Shown here in pieces: positions 59,601 through 64,000 of a stretch of 64,000 bases of DNA. The stretch's first letter is position 1. Each line of letters begins with the position of its first letter. A program made the translations under genes and the position numbers. This DNA is from Chamaecyparis obtusa. Its lineage: Eukaryota; Streptophyta; Pinopsida; Cupressales; Cupressaceae. The notes below the pieces were generated by a model. It searched no databases, was not told the origin of the DNA, and was given only the letters and a program-made list of their open reading frames with translations. Where the stretch lies: positions 132,501 through 196,500 of the forward strand of contig BSBK01007032.1 in assembly GCA_027943335.1 (NCBI GenBank). Reading direction: 5' to 3'.

Positions 59601-60778
59601 ATTTGAAAGAAGTATACATTGAGCAACCAGAAGGATTCATCTTATCAGATAGACCTGATATGGTATGCAGATTGAAGAAGGCCCTCTATGGACTTAAGCA
59701 AGCCCCTAGAGCATGGTATGAAAGACTAGATGGATACTTAACAAATATTGGATTCAAGAAATGAGCAAAAGATTGCAATCTATTCATTGGAGAGACATCT
59801 GAAGTTTTACTACTTGTAGCTATATTTGTTGATGACATTATCTTTGGAGGTAATGAAAAACTTAGTGCTAAATTTTCTAAGGAGATGCAAAATGAATTTG
59901 AGATGAGTATGATTGGCCCTATCAAGTACTTTTTGGGATTGAATGTGCAGCAGACAGAGAAAGGTATCTTCATTAATCAGTCCAAGTATGTGAAAGAAAT
60001 ATTAAAGAGATTCAAGATGGATGATTGCAAGCCAATAGGAACTCCTATGATTACTGGATGCAAGCTTACAAAGGAAGATGACTCACCAATAGTTGATATA
60101 ACTTTGTATATGTCTATGATTTGCAAACTTATTTATCTTACTCAAACCAGACCTAATATTTCCAATGCAGTTGGAATAGTTGGAAGATTTGTAGCAGAGC
60201 CTAAACAAAGTCACTTCATGGCAGTAAAATGAATATTTAGATATTTGCAAAGCACTATAGACTATGGACTATGGTATCCCAATTTGGATAATGTTGAGCT
60301 TCATGTGTAAACAGATGGAGATTGGGCAGGATGCGTTGATGACATAAAAAGTACATCAGGTGGAGTAGTGTTTCTTGGTAATAGACTTGTCACTTGGACA
60401 AGAAAGAAACAAAATTGTATTTCTTAGTCAACAGAAGAAGTGGAATATGTTGCAGCAGCCCTAAATTGTTCTACAATTGTTTGGATCAAGAAAATGATAA
60501 AGGATTTTGGAATTCAAATTGATTATCCCATTGTTATTTATTGGGATAACACTAGCACTATTAATATGTCAAAGAACCCTATGACGCATGCAAAGACAAA
60601 GCACATTGAGATCAAGTATCACTTCCTTAGAGAGAAAGTTGTAGAGAAAGAAGTCAAGCTAGACTATGTGAGTACTAAAGATCAATTGACAGACATTTTC
60701 ACAAAGCCCTTGCCAAAAGATACTTTTGATTATCTCAGGGAGAAGTTGGGAGTAATTCCCTTCCTTGATTTTGCTTAG
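56669..60778 (+). pseudogene. TE7 copia polyprotein in one frame with six stops
   Basis: From the ATG at 56669 (MALFRKESPKFDG) to the TAG at 60778 the frame never shifts; stops lie at 57530, 58538, 59762, 60230, 60308 and 60425. Gag has the knuckle CFSCNKIGHFASKC. Protease is YWIIDSGCSHHMIGG. Integrase has LWHKRLCHINF and CRECVMGK; its first two acidic positions are kept (IHIDLCG, LDRGGEF), but the catalytic Glu of the ERRNR motif is Lys (GIAKRRNR). RT has [23 protein letters not shown] and FVDDIIFGG. RNase H ends at DIFTKPLPKDTF. It is the complete protein model for the TE2/TE7 family, with a few inactivating changes. Confidence 0.93.
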
Positions 60779-61138
60779 AAGAAAGAAAGAAAGGCATTAG
60801 TCCTTCAGGATTGATGGAAGGTGGACTACTCTACTTCAAGAGTAGTACCGGTGCTTAAAATGAATGGCACCTTTTGCCATTGATGTCAAAGGGGAAGTAG
60901 TATAGAATCATGAAAAACAAAAGAAAAAGGAGTGATATACTAAGGGGGAGCAGTATTCAGTTATGACAGTAGTTCAATTGAGGAAATGGAGAATGTTAGA
61001 AAATATTGCAGCAAATGGAGGATTCATCCTTGGGGGAGTTTTGAAGAGGAAATGGAGAATTTTATAAAAGAAATGATTCATTTGGGTTGCTGGTGGTTTT
61101 TCATTCCACATGTTGCCATCAATGCCAATGGGAAAGAT
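60779..61138 (+). other. TE7 3' untranslated region with PPT-like repeats
   Basis: Non-coding. It includes CATTGATGTCAAAGGGGAAG, CTAAGGGGGAGCAG, CCTTGGGGGAGTTTT and the LTR-proximal CATCAATGCCAATGGGAAAG. Confidence 0.65.
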
Positions 61139-62381
61139 TGTTGGAGATTTACCAGCAAGCCAGTACTGACTGTATGTTTGTCATTGATGACAACATATGA
61201 AAAGTAGCATGCATGGAAGTCTTATGCAGTAAGATTTAATTATATGTAGTATGGACATGATATCAAGATATCATGGGCGTAGAGGTTAACTGTTAGTACA
61301 TACAGTTATATAGCAGCTTGTGTCAGTAGTGTTCCTGACAGAGTTATAGGCAGTGTTCTGTGTACAATTGTTCATACAGTTATCATGGAGCTATGCACCC
61401 TTGGATATATGATGAAGACATGATAGTGATGTTTTAGTTATGGATGCATAGTCTAATGATGAAGGCAAGTGAAGTTATGTAGTCGTTATTCACTAGTAGC
61501 AGTTTCTTGTGTTTATTCAGAAGAGCCAACAGAGATTTTATTAGTTCTGGACTTGCACCTATGTTTAGGGTATGCACCCTTGGAGTTAAACTTGGAGAAG
61601 AGTTATTGATGTTTGGTTAAGAGAGCATGAGTTTATTTAGCTTAAGGAGAAAGATCTAGTATTTTTGGTAGAGCCGACAGTGTGTAGTGTGTGTCTATAA
61701 TTATCTTAATTAGACAAGTCCTAGAATGTGTTGCGTGCATAGTAGAGCTGACATAATGTTTGTATAAGTTTTCTATGGTTTCTCTAATATGATTTCATGG
61801 TGGTTCTAATAGGCCAACCTAATTATATCATTTAGAGGAAAGATATTTATATGTAGTCATTTGTGATTATTGAAGTGTGGTTCATGGTTGATGAAGAAGA
61901 GAAGAGTAGAGTGTGTGAAGTGTGGAACCATCAGAAGAAGGTCTATGTGACCAAGTAGAGTACTTGTGCTATACATTAGAACTGATCCATAGAAGAAGGT
62001 CTAAGCACAGTTCACCAAGATCTAGATATAGTGTGTATCTGTTATTCAAAAGGTTGTAGCCTTCGCCCTTTTGAGCAGTGAGCTCTTGGACAGTGTGTCC
62101 TCTCCCCTAATAGGGACAATTGTAAAAGACTCCTAATAGGGTAAAGGATCTTCTAGAAAGGATCATAATACACTAGTACAAAATATTAGTGGGTGTCAAT
62201 TCCCATTGGGGTTTTTACCTATTTGGGTATCCCCGTAACCAAAATATTGGTGTTGTGTTCATATGTTATTTCATTGTGTTTATGCTTTATGTTTAAGTAT
62301 ACTTAATTGGATAAAGAATTGAATCTTGTAGATAAATGATTCACCCCCCCTCTTAGTTATATCTTGGGACTATTCCTAACA
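61139..62381 (+). repeat. TE7 3' LTR
   Basis: It starts TGTTGGAGATTTACC and ends TTCCTAACA. Relative to the 5' copy about 60 bp are missing at 62,140, between two CTAACAGGG-like motifs. The hairpin arms each carry one change (62,331-62,361). Confidence 0.92.
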
Positions 62382-62386
62382 CAAAT

Positions 62387-64000
62387 CCCCCGCTTGTAGC
62401 ATGTTACTTCCTACGAGTGTAAGATTACATATGAGATTTAGTTTTGGCCATATTTTAGTAAAAAACATACCTAATATGAAAATTGCAGAGATTGAAGCTT
62501 GAATAGTGTTTATTTTACTTTTAATGACTATAATTTTCAGTATTGAGATGAGGAATTGATTTTTCTACTGGCAAGAGTTAATTATTAGAGTCTAACTCTC
62601 TATCTGGATGAGAAATTTTGACTTGATATTGTTAGGGTGATGACACCATAGAGAGAATAAACTCATAGCACATGGTTGTTTTGTGCCCTTTTTATAGTCA
62701 ATGGTTTATTTTCCAAGAAATGGGGGCTTACTGCAGAGAGATGAGGATCACAAAAATTTGTAGAGTAAAGTATCACTTTGTTAGCAGGGGATTCAAATCA
62801 ATTTCATCATGAATTTCTGTTTGGTATCATTGATGAGAATTTAGCATTAAAAAAAAACATTTTGATTGATACCTTTCTCTCTCTGAGTTAGAAATTGAAT
62901 TTTTGGGTTTTTAAAGGTTCATTTTTATTTATGCTTGGTTACTTTCAAGAGGCATTAAAGAATACAAAGCATGGTTCTCTCATCCATCTCTACATTGAGG
63001 TAACATTTCTTGCGTGTTGTTATTCTTATTAATTTGAAAGTATTGCCTAGAGTTCTATTCCAAGAGTAAACAAAGTCCTTCAGGCTATCACTAATTGCAA
63101 GATAATTTATCAGAAGCTCTACCTGGGATTCAAATTATGGGTAATTGCAAGCTAGTTTGTCTTTTACACTGACTCATGCTAACAAGGAGGGGGCTTTATT
63201 AGCCAACTTATTCACCAGTTTCCATTTTTCAATCTCAAGAAAAAGGAGAGGAGGGTTTTTTTTGTGACAACTTCATCTCAATGTTTGCAGAGTGTGATAA
63301 AATTACCCTAGTTTGCTGGCCTATGAGGGATCATGTAGCTAGTTTCAGAAATAATTAGTGTAACACGGATTCAAGTTCCATTGTTGATGATTGCAATGCC
63401 CCCTGTCTAGTCTTATGGAATTTGGGACTTAAATATCTTCGTAATGTCCCTTGTAGTATCTGTTACTCAAAATTACAGCATGCAATAGAATAAACATAAA
63501 TAGGAAAAGATTGCATCTTTAGGGGTCCAATTAATACTACCTTTCAAGTATTTATTAATTAACATTTAATTATTGCATTCATTATCAGATTTCAATATTG
63601 TACTCTAAGTATTGATCATATTTCAAATTTCAAAATTCATAACTGATCATTATATTGTGCATTCAAACTAAATGTAGTATACAAGTGTCTTTTCATATTT
63701 CATATTTCATGTCAATAATAGAGTACATTTTCAGAATAGAAAACATGATAGAAGTATGGAGTAGGGGTACCATGCATTGCCTCTTTGTTTGTTCATTGTT
63801 GGTTGTCTATCAGGTCCTAGGTCCTCAAGTCCAAGTCTTTATCTGCATTAGGGTTTTTAGGGTTTTCACCTACATGAGGGAAAGAAGTGGTGTTAGACCC
63901 TATTGGATTTAAGCAATGCATGAAACAAAAACAAAATACAGTGACAATCAAATTTTCAATGTTGCATATCTATCTAGTAAATTCAATGGAATAAGGAAAT
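62387..64000. other. Unassigned AT-rich right end
   Basis: No ORF above 85 residues, and none recognisable. No LTR, tRNA or transposase similarity seen. It is the right flank of TE7 and may include intronic or intergenic host DNA of the receptor-kinase locus. Confidence 0.4.

Larger units (their letters stand above)
55308..62381 (+). mobile_element. TE7: near-complete Ty1/copia element, same family as TE2
   Basis: LTRs lie at 55308-56611 (1304 bp) and 61139-62381 (1243 bp). Flanks are CAAAG (55303-55307) and CAAAT (62382-62386), a TSD with one mismatch. PBS TGGTATTAGAGC is at 56614. A single reading frame covers gag to RNase H. The 3' LTR lacks about 60 bp present in the 5' LTR. Confidence 0.93.

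Noticed and set aside
1..64000. tRNA, rRNA, CRISPR or bacterial-type operon
   Set aside because: tRNA-like matches are only primer binding sites; no regular spacer array and no bacterial gene organisation is seen.
62387..64000. 85-codon ORF at 63655-63912 as a gene
   Set aside because: No recognisable motif, low-complexity hydrophobic sequence and no context to support it.

Overview
This window is repeat-dominated nuclear DNA from a land plant with a large genome. The signs are Ty1/copia and Ty3/gypsy LTR retrotransposons nested inside one another, L1-type LINE fragments, an S-domain receptor-kinase fragment, and AT-rich filler. A gymnosperm or similar giant genome would fit, but nothing here fixes the species. 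I see no intact cellular gene, tRNA, rRNA or CRISPR array. Reading LTR ends, target-site duplications (TSDs), primer sites and polypurine tracts gives seven LTR elements, named TE1-TE7.

Left part (1-12,016): ORF-X copy 1, an unrecognised and decayed minus-strand protein family, lies at 119-1,129. TE1 follows (1,206-4,996, +, perfect TSD CTAAA), a Ty3-type element that keeps only gag and protease. Then come a decayed LINE reverse-transcriptase fragment (5,640-6,250, -) and TE2, a copia element whose 5' LTR is truncated (from 6,876). The TE2 3' LTR begins at 11,856, is broken at 12,016 and resumes at 35,163, ending at 36,313.

Nested block (12,017-35,162): two minus-strand Ty3 elements sit in the TE2 3' LTR, only a few bases apart. 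TE3 (12,017-19,984) has two 1,688-bp LTRs and carries only gag, a degenerate protease and an acidic ORF. TE4 (19,993-35,162) is 15.2 kb with two 1,015-bp LTRs and TSD AGTAT. It has gag, protease, a long acidic spacer, RT, RNase H, a second RNase H and integrase, the architecture of the plant Tat lineage.

Right part (36,314-64,000): ORF-X copy 2 and a second LINE (minus strand) follow. This LINE is split by TE5 (copia, 39,630-53,342, +, perfect TSD GAGGC), so its RT motif is at 53.3-53.6 kb and its zinc-binding and RNase H regions at 37.7-39.6 kb. TE5 is itself split between gag and pol by TE6 (copia, about 41,899-48,913, -). An AT-rich dyad cluster (53,645-53,757) and a fragment of a G-type lectin S-receptor-like kinase (54,917-55,290) come next. 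TE7 (copia, 55,308-62,381, +) is nearly complete and has one reading frame with six stops. The last 1.6 kb shows no recognisable gene.

How it fits together: all elements are decayed, and many stops are TAG where a relative has CAG, as expected of CHG-methylated DNA losing cytosines. TE1 and TE3 would need enzymes in trans; TE4 is a lineage-level candidate helper for TE3. The copia LTRs share a conserved hairpin around a C tract and arrays of a CTAACAGGG-like motif. Those cis structures, the gag-protease-only elements and the ORF-X family are the least ordinary things here.
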